A stretch of DNA of 48,250 nucleotides, taken from contig CAJAES010000008.1 in assembly GCA_903938815.1 (NCBI GenBank), positions 1 through 48,250 of the forward strand. The letters run 5' to 3'. The notes under the pieces were generated by a model. The model had not been told where the DNA came from. It saw only the letters and a program-made list of their open reading frames with translations, and did not search any database. The position numbers and the translations under genes are program-made. The DNA is from an uncultured beta proteobacterium (GTDB taxonomy: Bacteria > Pseudomonadota > Gammaproteobacteria > Burkholderiales > Burkholderiaceae_C). Of this stretch, positions 17,560-26,420 are shown one piece after another (within the stretch, counting starts at the first letter, position 1; every line of letters begins with the position of its first letter).

Positions 17560-19731
17560 TCAGCCCTGCGCCTTGACCTTCAGGCGCCAGGCATGCAGCA
17601 ACGGCTCGGTGTAGCCGCTGGGCTGCGCCACGCCCTTGAAGACGAGGTCGCTCGCGGCCTGGAAGGCTGCGCTTTCCTTGAATCGGCCGGCCATGGGCTG
17701 GTAGAGCGGGTCGCCCTGGTTCTGCCGGTCCACCACCTTGGCCATGCGCTTGAGCGTGGCCGTGACCTGCTGCTTCGTCACGACGCCGTGCAGCAGCCAG
17801 TTGGCCATGTGCTGGCTGCTGATGCGCAGGGTGGCCCGGTCTTCCATCAGGCCTATGTTGTGGATGTCGGGCACCTTGGAGCAGCCCACGCCCTGGTCGA
17901 CCCAGCGCACCACGTAGCCGAGGATGCCCTGGGCGTTGTTGTCCAGTTCCTGCTGCTTCTCGGCGTCGCTCCACTTCGGACGCTTGGCCACGGGCACGCT
18001 GAGCAGGCCCTCGAGGATCTCGTCATGGTCGACGTCGGACTTCTCGAGTTCCTTCTGCACCTTGAACACGTCCACCTGGTGGTAGTGCAGCGCGTGCAGC
18101 GTGGCGGCGGTGGGGCTCGGCACCCAGGCGGTGTTGGCGCCGGCCTTGGGGTGGGCGATCTTCTGCTGCAGCATCGCGGCCATCAGGTCGGGCATGGCCC
18201 ACATGCCCTTGCCGATCTGGGCGCGGCCGCGCAGGCCGCAGGCCAGGCCCGTCAGCACGTTGTTGCGCTCGTAGGCCTGGATCCAGGCGGTGGACTTCAT
18301 GTCGCCCTTGCGCAGCATCGCGCCGGCCTGCATGGCCGTGTGCATCTCGTCGCCGGTGCGGTCCAGGAAGCCGGTGTTGATGAAGGCCACGCGCGCCCGG
18401 GCTGCGGCGATGCAGGCCTTCAGGTTGACGCTGGTGCGGCGCTCCTCGTCCATGATGCCGAGCTTGACGGTGTTCTTCGGCAGGCCCAGCAGCTTCTCGA
18501 CGCGGCCGAAGAGTTCGTCGGCGAAGGCCACTTCGGCCGGACCGTGCATCTTGGGCTTGACGATGTAGATGCTGCCCGCGCGGCTGTTGCGCCGGCTCTT
18601 CAGGTCGCGCATGGCGATCGTGGTGGTGACCACGGCGTCCAGGATGCCCTCGGGGATCTCGCGGCCCTCGCCCCACAGGATCGCGGGGTTCGTCATCAGG
18701 TGGCCGACGTTGCGCACGAACAGCAGCGAGCGTCCGTGCAGCGTGACCGTCTCGCCCTTGGGGCCGGTGTAGACGCGGTCGGGGTTCAGCGTGCGGGTGA
18801 AGCTGGAGCTGCCCTTCTTCACTTCCTCGCTCAGCGTGCCGTCCAGGATGCCGAGCCAGTTGCCATAGGCCTGAACCTTGTCGGCCGCGTCGACCACCGC
18901 GACCGAGTCCTCCAGGTCGAGGATGGTGGACAGGGCCGATTCCAGCACCAGGTCGCACACGCCCGCGGGGTCGGTCGCGCCGATGGCGGTGGCCTTGTCG
19001 ATGCGCAGGTCGAGGTGGATGCCGTTGTGTGCCAGCAGGACGCCCGAGGGCGCGGCGGCCGCGCCCTGGTAGCCGATGAACTGCTTCGGGTCCTTCAGGG
19101 CCTGCGTGCTGCCGTCTTTCAGGCTCACGTGCAGCGCGTCGCCCACCACGGCGTAGGCCGCGCTGTCGAGGTGCGAGCCGCGCTTGAGCGGGGCCACGCG
19201 GTCGAGCACATGGCGCGCGTACTCGATGACCTTCGCGCCGCGCACCGGGTTGTAGCCCGTGCCACGGGTGGCGCCGTCGGTCTCGGGCAGGGCGTCGGTG
19301 CCGTAGAGCGCGTCGTACAGGCTGCCCCAGCGGGCGTTGGCGGCGTTCAGCGCGTAGCGGGCGTTGGTGATGGGCACCACCAGCTGCGGGCCGGCCTCGC
19401 GCGCGAGTTCGTCGTCGACGTTCTTCGTCGTGGCCTTCACCGTGCCGGGGTCGGGCACCAGGTAGCCGATGTCCGCCAGGAACTTGCGGTACTTGCCCAT
19501 GTGGCGGATCGGGCCGGGGTTCTTGCGGTGCCAGGTGTCGAGTTGCACCTGCAGCCGGTCGCGCTCGGCGAGCAGCGCGGCGTTCTTCGGCGCGAGATCG
19601 GTGACCAGGCGGTCGAAGCCGGCCCAGAAGGCGGCGCTGTCGACGCCGCTGCCGGGCAGCACGCGCTGGTCGATGAAGTCCTTCAGGATCGTGGCGACCT
19701 GCAGGCCGTGGGTGGTGGTGCGATCAGTCAT
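17560..19731 (-). CDS. glcB: Malate synthase G
   Basis: Condenses glyoxylate with acetyl-CoA to malate in the glyoxylate shunt and in glycolate use. The product is 723 residues, the length of the monomeric G isoform. Conserved blocks include [55 protein letters not shown], and [20 protein letters not shown] followed by TLRISSQH, which carries the catalytic Asp. No isocitrate lyase or glycolate oxidase gene is in the window. The gene lies between the haloacid dehalogenase-like gene (16 bp upstream) and CIA30 (5 bp downstream). A LysR gene is divergent from the group and may control it. Confidence 0.97.
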   Translation of the reverse strand: MTDRTTTHGLQVATILKDFIDQRVLPGSGVDSAAFWAGFDRLVTDLAPKNAALLAERDRLQVQLDTWHRKNPGPIRHMGKYRKFLADIGYLVPDPGTVKATTKNVDDELAREAGPQLVVPITNARYALNAANARWGSLYDALYGTDALPETDGATRGTGYNPVRGAKVIEYARHVLDRVAPLKRGSHLDSAAYAVVGDALHVSLKDGSTQALKDPKQFIGYQGAAAAPSGVLLAHNGIHLDLRIDKATAIGATDPAGVCDLVLESALSTILDLEDSVAVVDAADKVQAYGNWLGILDGTLSEEVKKGSSSFTRTLNPDRVYTGPKGETVTLHGRSLLFVRNVGHLMTNPAILWGEGREIPEGILDAVVTTTIAMRDLKSRRNSRAGSIYIVKPKMHGPAEVAFADELFGRVEKLLGLPKNTVKLGIMDEERRTSVNLKACIAAARARVAFINTGFLDRTGDEMHTAMQAGAMLRKGDMKSTAWIQAYERNNVLTGLACGLRGRAQIGKGMWAMPDLMAAMLQQKIAHPKAGANTAWVPSPTAATLHALHYHQVDVFKVQKELEKSDVDHDEILEGLLSVPVAKRPKWSDAEKQQELDNNAQGILGYVVRWVDQGVGCSKVPDIHNIGLMEDRATLRISSQHMANWLLHGVVTKQQVTATLKRMAKVVDRQNQGDPLYQPMAGRFKESAAFQAASDLVFKGVAQPSGYTEPLLHAWRLKVKAQG

Positions 19732-19747
19732 GGTCGTGGGATCGGTT

Positions 19748-20450
19748 TCAGGCGGGAAAGAAGGAGAGCACGTCGCGCAGGCTGGTGCCCGTGCGGGTGG
19801 GTTCGGTGTCGAGCTGTTCCAGCGGCAGGCCGGCGCGGTTGACCCACAGCGTGGTGTAGCCGAACCAGGTGGCGCCGATGGCGTCCCAGCCGTTGCTGGA
19901 GACGAAGAGGATGTCGCGGGCCGCGAGGCCGAGCGACTGCGGGCCCAGCGCGTAGGCAGCGGGGTCGGTCTTGAAGCGGCGCACGCCGTGCACGCTCAGC
20001 ACCGGGTCCACCAGGTCGGTGAAGCCGGCGCTCTTGACGGCCACGGCCAGCATGTCCGGGTCGCCGTTGGAGAGGATGCCCGTGCGGATGCCGCGCGCGC
20101 AGCGACTGCAGCACCTCCCGGTTCTCGGGGAAGGCCGACAGGTGCAGGTACTGGTTCATCAGCTGCGCCTCGGCCTCGGGCGTCAGCGTCAGGTTCAGGC
20201 GCAGCGCGGCGAAGCGCAGGCCGGCGCGGGTGAGGTCCCAGAATGGGCGGTAGTGGCGCCCGTCGCCGCCGCTCATCGTGATCAGCCGGGTGTAGTCGAT
20301 CTGCTTGTCGCGCCAGATCTGCGCGATGCGCTCGCCGAAGCCGGGGTACAACTGCTCGGCCAGCAAGCCGACGCTGTAGACGTCGAACAGCGTGCCGTAG
20401 GCGTCGAACAGCACGGCCTGTGGTGTCGAGCGGGAGCGCCGGGATTCCAT
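19748..20450 (-). pseudogene. Haloacid dehalogenase, type II, split by a frameshift
   Basis: The first frame (from 20450) has the HAD motif I, AVLFDAYGTLFDVYS, and continues to ENREVLQSLRA. The sequence then leaves frame at an alternating CG tract (20092-20100). The family continuation (RGIRTGILSNGDPDMLAVAV, then [10 protein letters not shown] and [17 protein letters not shown]) is in another frame down to the stop at 19748. Two missing bases (one CG unit) or one extra base explains it; the repaired protein would have about 234 residues, normal for L-2-haloacid dehalogenases. Both halves are otherwise intact, so the lesion is recent, is a sequencing error, or is a slippage site. TACAGT (20462-20457) lies 6 nt before the ATG. 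Confidence 0.85.
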
Positions 20451-20499
20451 GCCTCGACTGTATTGCGTGTGCGGGCCGGCATTAAGCTCGCCAAAAGCC

Positions 20500-20527
20500 T
20501 TGGATCTGTGCGTATTCTGAGCATAAT
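20500..20527 (+). promoter_or_regulatory. Likely promoter of the LysR gene
   Basis: TTGGAT (20500-20505), 16 bp, then CATAAT (20522-20527), which matches the -10 consensus at 5 of 6. The ATG follows after 6 nt, so the predicted start of transcription falls at or next to the start codon. The 83-bp gap is shared with the divergent dehalogenase/malate synthase genes. Confidence 0.5.
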
Positions 20528-20533
20528 GGGCGC

Positions 20534-21445
20534 ATGGATCGGCTCAAGCAGATCGAGTCCTTCGTGGCCGTGGCCAGCAAGGGCAGCCTCACGTCGGCGG
20601 CGCACGCCGAGGGCGTCGCGCCCGCCGTCATCGGGCGGCGCATCGACGCGCTCGAAGCCCGGCTGGGCGTGAAACTCCTGGTGCGCACCACCCGGCGCAT
20701 CACGCTCACCCACGAAGGCAGCGCCTACCTCGAGAACTGCCAGCGCGTGCTCACCGACCTGGCCAGCGCCGAAGCCAGCGTCAGCGCCGGCGGCGTCAAG
20801 GCGAGCGGCCACCTGCGGGTCACGGCGCCCGGCGGCTTCGGTCGCCGCCACGTGGCGCCGCTGGTGCCGCGCTTCCTGGATCAGCACCCCGACGTCAGCC
20901 TGTCGCTGAACCTGTCCGATCGCGTCGTCGACATGGTCAACGAAGGCTTCGATTGCGCGGTGCGAGTCGGCGACCTGCCTGATTCGAGCCTGATCAGCGT
21001 TCGCCTGGCCGACAACCGCCGCCTGTGCGTCGCGGCGCCGTCGTACCTCAAGCGTGCCGGGGTGCCGCAGTCACCTGCCGACCTGATGCGCCACCAGTGC
21101 CTGACGCTGTCGTCGGACGCCAGCCAGACCCGCGGCTGGGCCTTCATGGTGGACGACCGCCTCACGCACCTGCGCCCCGGCGGCAGGCTCGACTGCAGCG
21201 ATGGTCAGGTGCTGCACGACTGGTGCCTGCAGGGGCTGGGCATTGCGTGGCGCAGCACCTGGGAGGTGGAGCACGAGGTGGCGTCGGGGCATCTCGCCGT
21301 GCTGCTGGCGGACCACGCCGCGCCGCCCAACGGCATCTACGCGGTGTTTCCGCACGCCAAGCACCTGCCGCTGCGCGTGCGCCTTTGGATCGATTTCCTC
21401 AAGCATCACTACGGCGACGCCGGTTACTGGTCGCGCTCTTCCTAG
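20534..21445 (+). CDS. LysR-family transcriptional regulator
   Basis: A 303-residue regulator. The N-terminal winged helix-turn-helix is at about 1-60 (MDRLKQIESFVAVASKGSLT, VIGRRIDALEARLGVKLLVR). The effector domain starts near residue 88 (GHLRVTAPGGFGRRHVAPL) and has FDCAVRVGDLPDSSLISVRL. This is the CrgA/DsdC-like subgroup with RTTRRITLTHEG. It is divergent from the dehalogenase-glcB-CIA30 group and is the natural candidate regulator of it. The effector is unknown. Confidence 0.92.
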   Translation: MDRLKQIESFVAVASKGSLTSAAHAEGVAPAVIGRRIDALEARLGVKLLVRTTRRITLTHEGSAYLENCQRVLTDLASAEASVSAGGVKASGHLRVTAPGGFGRRHVAPLVPRFLDQHPDVSLSLNLSDRVVDMVNEGFDCAVRVGDLPDSSLISVRLADNRRLCVAAPSYLKRAGVPQSPADLMRHQCLTLSSDASQTRGWAFMVDDRLTHLRPGGRLDCSDGQVLHDWCLQGLGIAWRSTWEVEHEVASGHLAVLLADHAAPPNGIYAVFPHAKHLPLRVRLWIDFLKHHYGDAGYWSRSS

Positions 21446-21502
21446 GCGCCCCAGGCGCGACGGCGCCCGCGCCCGTCCGGGTGCAGGCGGCCCGCCGGGA
21501 GT

Positions 21503-21796
21503 TCAGCCCGTCTTCTTGGCGCTCAGGCATTCCTTCATGAAGGCCTTGCGGTCGTCGCCCTTCTTCTCGCCGGCGGCGTCGTTGCAGGTCTTCATCTTGG
21601 TCTGCTGGGTTTCCTTCTTGGCGCTCAGACACTCGCTCATGAAGGCCTTGCGGGCGTCACCGGTCTTGCCCTCGGCATCCTTGTTGCACTGCGTCATGCG
21701 CATCTGCTGGGCCTTCTGGGCCGGGCTCGGGTCGGCGGCGTGGGCTGTCGAGGCGAGCAGCGCGGCGGTGAACAGGGCGGCCAGGATCGTCTTCAT
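21503..21796 (-). CDS. Exported PsiF-repeat protein
   Basis: A 97-residue protein with a signal peptide (about 1-20, ending STAHA). Two PsiF repeats follow, near 36-60 (MTQCNKDAEGKTGDARKAFM) and 68-94 (MKTCNDAAGEKKGDDRKAFM), each ending in ECLSAKK. Each repeat has two Cys, probably paired in the periplasm. PsiF in E. coli is phosphate-starvation induced, but the function is unknown. GAGGAG lies 7 nt upstream of the ATG, and a CGTTGT-N10-ACAACG inverted repeat (21809-21830) lies just before that. Confidence 0.88.
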   Translation of the reverse strand: MKTILAALFTAALLASTAHAADPSPAQKAQQMRMTQCNKDAEGKTGDARKAFMSECLSAKKETQQTKMKTCNDAAGEKKGDDRKAFMKECLSAKKTG

Positions 21797-21858
21797 GCGG
21801 AATCTCCTCGTTGTGGGTTTATCAACAACGCAGATGATGACGAAATAGCCGACAAGCG

Positions 21859-23208
21859 CTAGAGGATTCTCCGCGGGTGGGCCAGTTGTTCGTGCGCGGC
21901 GTGCAGCCGCCGCACCAGCACGCCGATGAAGGCGCCGTCGAACAGGTGCCGGGTGCTCGGTCCGAGGTGGTCCATCGATTCGGGTGTGAACGAGATCGTG
22001 GTGGCGGGCTCGGTGACCAGGATGTCGGCGCTGTGCAGCCGCAGGTCCGGGTTCGGCGCGAGGTAAGCCATCTCGCCCACGGAGGTGCCGGCGCCGAGCT
22101 GCGCCACGCGCTGCCCGTCGCGGTACACCTCCACCTGCCCCTGCGCGATGATGTGGAAGGTCTTGCCCTCCTCGCCCTTGCGGTAGATGGCGTGGCCGAA
22201 GGGCAGGCGTGTCCACTTGGCTCGGTGAACCACTTCCCAGAGCTCGACATCGCCGAAGCCCTTGAAGAAGTCGAGCGTGCGCAGCAGGTTGAAGCGCTCC
22301 GAGTCGAGCACGCCCTGCAACTGCCCGCGGGGCACCTCGCGCTTGCTGATCAGGTCGGACAGCGCCTTGGCGAACTCTTCCCAGTCCTTGAAGCGCGTGT
22401 CGCGGTTCTTCGACAGGCCGCGCAGGATCAGCGATTCAAGCGCGTCGCTCACGCCCGTGCGCAGGGCCTGCAGCGAGGGCGGCTCGACGTTGTAGATCTG
22501 ATGCATGATCGCCGCCTGCTGCGTCGCATCGAACGGCGGCCGCCCCGCGATCAGGTGGAACAGCACGGCCGAGAGCGAATAGATGTCGGCCCGGCAATCG
22601 AGGGTGTCGCCGTTGAGCTGCTCCGGCGACATGTACGCCAGCGAGCCCACGCGATAGACCTGGGTGTTGTCGGAGTCCATCGCGAAGACGCTGCCGAAGT
22701 CTGTGATCTTCACGTCGACGATGTGGTCGCCGTCGGTCGTCGCGAGGATGTTCGCCGGCTTCACGTCGCGGTGGATCAGGCCCTGGCGGAAGACGTAGCC
22801 CAGCGCCATCGCGCACTTGAAGCCGATTTCCACCACCTGCTCGAGCGACAGCAGCGCATCGGCCCGGCAGTAGCGTCGCAGCGTCTGGCCCTGCACGTAC
22901 TCCATCACGAGGTAGGAGCCTGCGGGGTCGGGCACGGCGTCGAAGATCTGCACCACGTTCGGATGCTGCAACCGGCCCACGAGCGCCGCCTCGGCGGCGA
23001 AGAATCGTTTCTGGAAGTGGCCGTCGCGCGAATCGGCCGCGAAACCGCCGCGCACGCGCTTGATGGCCACATCGCGCTGGTGGAAGGCGTCGTGTGCCAG
23101 GAAGACCTCGCTCGTGGCGCCCTCGCCGAGCTTGGCGCGCACGACGTACTGCCCGATCTGCGAGGGCAGTTCGGACGACATCACGGAGGGTGGCAGGGCG
23201 ACGGACAT
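21859..23208 (-). CDS. Serine/threonine protein kinase with C-terminal cyclic-nucleotide-binding domain
   Basis: A 449-residue cytosolic protein without membrane segments. The Hanks kinase domain (about 20-290) is complete: LGEGATSEVF, VAIKR (Lys about 50), IHRDVKPANIL (146-156), ITDFGSVF (168-175) and a MSPEQLNGDTLDCRADIYSL activation/APE region. After a linker, residues about 325-430 form a CAP-type cNMP-binding fold (FGHAIYRKGEEGKTFHIIAQ, QVEVYRDGQRVAQLGAGTSV, GEMAYLA). The canonical ligand Arg in the phosphate-binding cassette is not obvious, so the ligand is uncertain. The start at 23208 is an estimate; a Met nine residues further on is also possible. It is divergent from argS. Confidence 0.9.
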   Translation of the reverse strand: MSVALPPSVMSSELPSQIGQYVVRAKLGEGATSEVFLAHDAFHQRDVAIKRVRGGFAADSRDGHFQKRFFAAEAALVGRLQHPNVVQIFDAVPDPAGSYLVMEYVQGQTLRRYCRADALLSLEQVVEIGFKCAMALGYVFRQGLIHRDVKPANILATTDGDHIVDVKITDFGSVFAMDSDNTQVYRVGSLAYMSPEQLNGDTLDCRADIYSLSAVLFHLIAGRPPFDATQQAAIMHQIYNVEPPSLQALRTGVSDALESLILRGLSKNRDTRFKDWEEFAKALSDLISKREVPRGQLQGVLDSERFNLLRTLDFFKGFGDVELWEVVHRAKWTRLPFGHAIYRKGEEGKTFHIIAQGQVEVYRDGQRVAQLGAGTSVGEMAYLAPNPDLRLHSADILVTEPATTISFTPESMDHLGPSTRHLFDGAFIGVLVRRLHAAHEQLAHPRRIL

Positions 23209-23292
23209 GGCGGGTTCGTGATGATGCGCCGGGAGTCTGCTGCGCGGTGCACCGAACTGGCCGGGGAACGGCGGGTATAACGGGCGCACCCG

Positions 23293-23298
23293 TAGAAT
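23293..23298 (+). promoter_or_regulatory. -10-like element just before argS
   Basis: TAGAAT ends 7 nt before the argS ATG; no Shine-Dalgarno sequence is present. A second -10-like TATAAC lies at 23276-23281. If TAGAAT is used, the mRNA would be leaderless; if TATAAC is used, the leader is about 18 nt. Confidence 0.4.
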
Positions 23299-23305
23299 CC
23301 TTCAC

Positions 23306-25003
23306 ATGATTCAAGCCAAGCAAGAGTTGCTGCAAGCGTTGCAGGCGGCCCTCGACACCCTGGCGCCCGGGGCTGGCCTGCAGGCGGCCTTCGAAAGCCC
23401 GAAGCAGGCCGCGCACGGCGACCTCGCCATCACCGCCGCGATGCCGCTGGCGCGCGCGCTCAAGAAGAACCCGCGCGAACTCGCAGGCCAGCTCGTGGAG
23501 ACACTGCAGGCCCAGCCCGCCGTTCAGCGCTGGGTTCAGGCGCTCGAGATCGCCGGTCCCGGCTTCGTGAACCTGCGCCTGTCGCCCGCGGCCAAGCAGG
23601 CGGTCGTGCCTGAGGTGCTGTCGGCCGCCGGCGCCTACGGCAACCGTGCCGCGAACGGCCAGCAGTTGATGGTGGAGTTCGTCTCGGCCAACCCCACCGG
23701 CCCGCTGCACGTGGGCCACGGCCGCCAGGCCGCGCTGGGAGACAGCCTGTGCCGGCTCTTCGAGAGCCAGGGCTGGCGCGTCCAGCGCGAGTTCTATTAC
23801 AACGACGCCGGCGTGCAGATCGGCAACCTGGCGCTGTCGGTGCGCTCGCGCCTGATGGGCCTCAAGCCCGGCGACGCCGAGTGGCCCGAATCGGCCTACA
23901 ACGGCGAGTACATCGCCGACATCGCGCGCGATTTCGCGGCCAGGGCCACCGTCCACGCCGACGACCGCGCCTTCACCGCCTCGGGCGACACGGACGACGT
24001 CGACTCCATCCGGCAGTTCGCGGTGGCCTACCTGCGTCACGAGCAGGATCTGGACCTGCGCGCCTTCGACGTGCGCTTCGACCACTACTACCTCGAGTCC
24101 GGGCTGTACAGCAGCGGACGGGTCGAGCAGACCGTGCAGCGCCTGGTGGCCGCGGGCAAGACTTTCGAGGAAGGCGGCGCGCTCTGGCTGCGCAGCACCG
24201 ACTACGGCGACGACAAGGACCGCGTGATGCGCAAGTCCGACGGCTCGTACACGTACTTCCTGCCCGATGTGGCGTATCACATCCACAAGTGGGAGCGCGG
24301 CTTCACCAAGGTCATCAACGTCCAGGGCAGCGACCACCACGGCACCATCGCGCGGGTTCGCGCCGGCCTGCAGGCGGCCGATGTCGGCGTGCCTGCCGGC
24401 TACCCCGACTACGTGCTGCACAAGATGGTCACGGTGATGAAGGGCGGGCAGGAGGTCAAGATCTCCAAGCGCGCCGGCGGTTACGTCACGCTGCGCGACC
24501 TGATCGACTGGACCAGCCGCGACGCCGTGCGCTTCTTCCTCATCAGCCGCAAGGCCGACACCGAGTTCGTCTTCGACGTCGACCTCGCCGTCAAGGCCAG
24601 CGACGAGAACCCGGTCTTCTACGTGCAGTACGCGCATGCGCGCATCTGTTCGGTGCTCGCCGCCTGGAAGGGCGATGCCGCCACGCTGGCGCAGGCCGAT
24701 GTGGCGCTGCTGGCCGCGCCCACCGAGCAGGCGCTGCTGGTTCGGCTGTCGGAGTTTCCGGAGATGCTCACGGCCGCGGCGGCCGATATCGCCCCGCACA
24801 ACGTGGCCTTCTATCTGCGCGACCTCGCCAGCGCCTTCCACAGCTGGTATGGCGCCGAGCGCTTCCTGGTGGACGACGCCGCGCTCGCCGCCGCCCGGAT
24901 GGCGCTGCTGTCCGCCACGCGCCAGGTGCTGCAGAACGGTCTGGCGGTGCTGGGTGTCAGTGCACCGCAGGCCATGGCCCGTGAACCCGAGGTGGCAGCA
25001 TGA
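23306..25003 (+). CDS. argS: Arginyl-tRNA synthetase
   Basis: Charges tRNA-Arg in the cytosol. The product is 565 residues, the usual class I ArgS length. An N-terminal tRNA-binding domain (about 1-110) with [10 protein letters not shown] precedes [18 protein letters not shown], which holds the HIGH-type motif HVGH at 135-138. [14 protein letters not shown] and the [11 protein letters not shown] block follow, and the C-terminal DALR-type anticodon domain begins near 450 ([13 protein letters not shown]). Arg enzymes often lack a canonical KMSKS lysine; here VKISKRAG fills that place. The stop overlaps the next ATG by 4 bp. Confidence 0.97.
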   Translation: MIQAKQELLQALQAALDTLAPGAGLQAAFESPKQAAHGDLAITAAMPLARALKKNPRELAGQLVETLQAQPAVQRWVQALEIAGPGFVNLRLSPAAKQAVVPEVLSAAGAYGNRAANGQQLMVEFVSANPTGPLHVGHGRQAALGDSLCRLFESQGWRVQREFYYNDAGVQIGNLALSVRSRLMGLKPGDAEWPESAYNGEYIADIARDFAARATVHADDRAFTASGDTDDVDSIRQFAVAYLRHEQDLDLRAFDVRFDHYYLESGLYSSGRVEQTVQRLVAAGKTFEEGGALWLRSTDYGDDKDRVMRKSDGSYTYFLPDVAYHIHKWERGFTKVINVQGSDHHGTIARVRAGLQAADVGVPAGYPDYVLHKMVTVMKGGQEVKISKRAGGYVTLRDLIDWTSRDAVRFFLISRKADTEFVFDVDLAVKASDENPVFYVQYAHARICSVLAAWKGDAATLAQADVALLAAPTEQALLVRLSEFPEMLTAAAADIAPHNVAFYLRDLASAFHSWYGAERFLVDDAALAAARMALLSATRQVLQNGLAVLGVSAPQAMAREPEVAA

Positions 25004-25656
25004 AGTTCCAGAAAGGCGGCTTTGCCCTCGGGCTGGTCATCGGGTTGCTGGTCGGCCTGGTGCTGGCGCTGGGCGTGGCGCTCTACATCACCAAGGCGCC
25101 TGTGCCCTTCATCAACAAGGTGCCGCAGCGCACCGTGGAGCAGGACAAGGCCGAAGCCGAGCGCAACAAGACCTGGGACCCGAACGCGCCGCTCGCGCCC
25201 AAGGTGCCCCGGCCCGTGATCGCCGCTTCCGCGCCGCCGGCGGCGGCTGCAGCGGCCGGCTCCGCGCCTGCGCAGGCGCCGTCTCCCGCCCAGGCAGCCC
25301 AGACTCCCGCGCCGGCGGCCCCGGCTGCCGCCTCGGCCGCCAAGGCCACCAGCCCCGCGCGCGACCCCGCCGCCATCCTGTCCGGTGGCGCCGTGTCCAC
25401 CGCACCGGGTGCTGAACCGTTTACCTACCTCGTGCAGGTCGGCGCGTACAACCAGGCCGCGGATGCCGAGGCCCAGCGGGCGAAGCTCGCCATCCAGGGT
25501 TTCGCCGCCAAGGTCCAGGAGCGCGAGCAGGCAGGCCGGACGGTGTACCGGGTCCGCCTGGGGCCGTTCGACACCCGGGCCGAAGCCGAGGGCGTGCAGC
25601 AGAAGCTGCTGGCCACCGGTTTCGAGGGCCAGATGGTGCGTGTGCAGAAGCCTTGA
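25000..25656 (+). CDS. SPOR-domain membrane protein (FtsN-like)
   Basis: A 218-residue bitopic inner-membrane protein. A short cytoplasmic N-terminus is followed by a transmembrane helix (about 8-31, [20 protein letters not shown]). A periplasmic Ala/Pro-rich linker (about 60-125) leads to a C-terminal SPOR domain (about 140-218: [36 protein letters not shown]). SPOR domains bind denuded peptidoglycan at division sites. The layout is that of FtsN, and this argS-SPOR-dsbA order is familiar in Burkholderiales. Whether it is the essential FtsN is not proven by sequence. The start overlaps the argS stop (ATGA). Confidence 0.9.
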   Translation: MKFQKGGFALGLVIGLLVGLVLALGVALYITKAPVPFINKVPQRTVEQDKAEAERNKTWDPNAPLAPKVPRPVIAASAPPAAAAAAGSAPAQAPSPAQAAQTPAPAAPAAASAAKATSPARDPAAILSGGAVSTAPGAEPFTYLVQVGAYNQAADAEAQRAKLAIQGFAAKVQEREQAGRTVYRVRLGPFDTRAEAEGVQQKLLATGFEGQMVRVQKP

Positions 25657-25672
25657 ATCGAAGGAATCGATG

Positions 25673-26323
25673 ATGAAGCGTCGTGAGTTTTCCCAGCAGC
25701 TGGTCGGTGGCAGTCTGGTTCTGGCCGGTGTCGGCAGTGCGCGGGCGCAAGGTGGCCCGGTCGAGGGCACCCACTACGTGAAGCTCTCGCAGCCCGCTCC
25801 GGTGACGCTGCCCTCGCCCGACAAGAAGGTCGAGGTGGTGGAGTTCTTCTGGTACGAGTGCCCGCATTGCAACAGCTTCGAGCCTGCGCTCGAGGCCTGG
25901 ATCAAGCGCCTGCCGCCGGACGTCGCCTTCCGCCGCGTGCCGGTGGGCTTCACGGCGCGGCACCAGATCGCCCAGAAGGCCTTCTATGCGCTGGAAGAGC
26001 TGGGCCTGCTCGAGACCCTGCACGCGCGTGTCTTCGCCGCCATCCACGTGCAGGGCCAGCGCCTGCTCACCGAACAGGCCTATGCCGACTTCGTCGGCGC
26101 CAATGGCGGCGACGCGGCCAAGTTCTCGGCAGCATTCCGCGGTTTCTCGGTCACCACCAAGGCCAACCGCGCGCGCCAGCTGTCGGATGCCTACAAGATC
26201 GACGGCGTGCCCGCGATCGGCGTCCATGGCCGCTTCTATACTTCCGGAAGCCTGGCGGGCGGCCCTGACCGAACCCTCGCGGTGGCCGATTTCCTGATCC
26301 AGCGCGCTCGCAAGGGCGCCTGA
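25673..26323 (+). CDS. dsbA: Thiol:disulfide interchange protein DsbA
   Basis: Periplasmic oxidase that introduces disulfides into exported proteins. The 216-residue product has the CPHC active site (about 63-66, in FFWYECPHCNSFEP) in a thioredoxin fold with a helical insertion, and the cis-Pro loop KIDGVPAIGV near residue 180. The signal peptide begins MKRREFSQQL and contains twin arginines, so Tat export is possible. Two adjacent ATGs exist (25670 and 25673); the second is better spaced from AAGGA (25661-25665). It starts 16 bp after the SPOR gene and is followed by a hairpin terminator. Confidence 0.94.
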   Translation: MKRREFSQQLVGGSLVLAGVGSARAQGGPVEGTHYVKLSQPAPVTLPSPDKKVEVVEFFWYECPHCNSFEPALEAWIKRLPPDVAFRRVPVGFTARHQIAQKAFYALEELGLLETLHARVFAAIHVQGQRLLTEQAYADFVGANGGDAAKFSAAFRGFSVTTKANRARQLSDAYKIDGVPAIGVHGRFYTSGSLAGGPDRTLAVADFLIQRARKGA

Positions 26324-26326
26324 TCC

Positions 26327-26346
26327 GACACCCCTCGGGGCGTGTC
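26327..26346 (+). terminator. Terminator-like hairpin after dsbA
   Basis: GACAC-CCC-TCG-GGG-C-GTGTC forms an 8-bp stem with a single bulged C and a 3-nt loop, 4 nt after the dsbA stop. No run of U follows (ACTCTT), so termination may be partial. Confidence 0.55.
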
Positions 26347-26354
26347 ACTCTTCA

Positions 26355-26371
26355 CGGCACGAAACGTGCCG
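26355..26371. repeat. Perfect 6-bp inverted repeat upstream of lptA
   Basis: CGGCAC-GAAAC-GTGCCG. It lies between the dsbA terminator-like hairpin and the larger inverted repeat at 26378-26410. It could be an operator or a second termination hairpin. Confidence 0.5.
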
Positions 26372-26377
26372 CCCGGC

Positions 26378-26410
26378 TGGATCTTGCAGCTAGAATGCCT
26401 GCAAGATCCA
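26378..26410. promoter_or_regulatory. Perfect 12-bp inverted repeat enclosing a -10 element, before lptA
   Basis: The arms TGGATCTTGCAG (26378-26389) and CTGCAAGATCCA (26399-26410) are exact reverse complements around CTAGAATGC. The -10-like TAGAAT (26391-26396) sits in the centre, 24 nt before the lptA ATG. A dyad that overlaps the start of transcription is the usual layout of a repressor operator. If transcribed from upstream, it would also form a strong hairpin. Confidence 0.6.
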
Positions 26411-26420
26411 TGCCGAATTC

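Noticed and set aside
17593..19842. Open frame of about 749 codons on the plus strand across malate synthase
   Set aside because: It is the shadow of glcB: Val/Gly/His/Arg-rich composition, no motif, and the minus strand encodes a full malate synthase G.
20092..20100. Proven phase-variable switch in the dehalogenase gene
   Set aside because: The tract is only about 4.5 CG units and a single sequence cannot show variation; an assembly error is equally likely.
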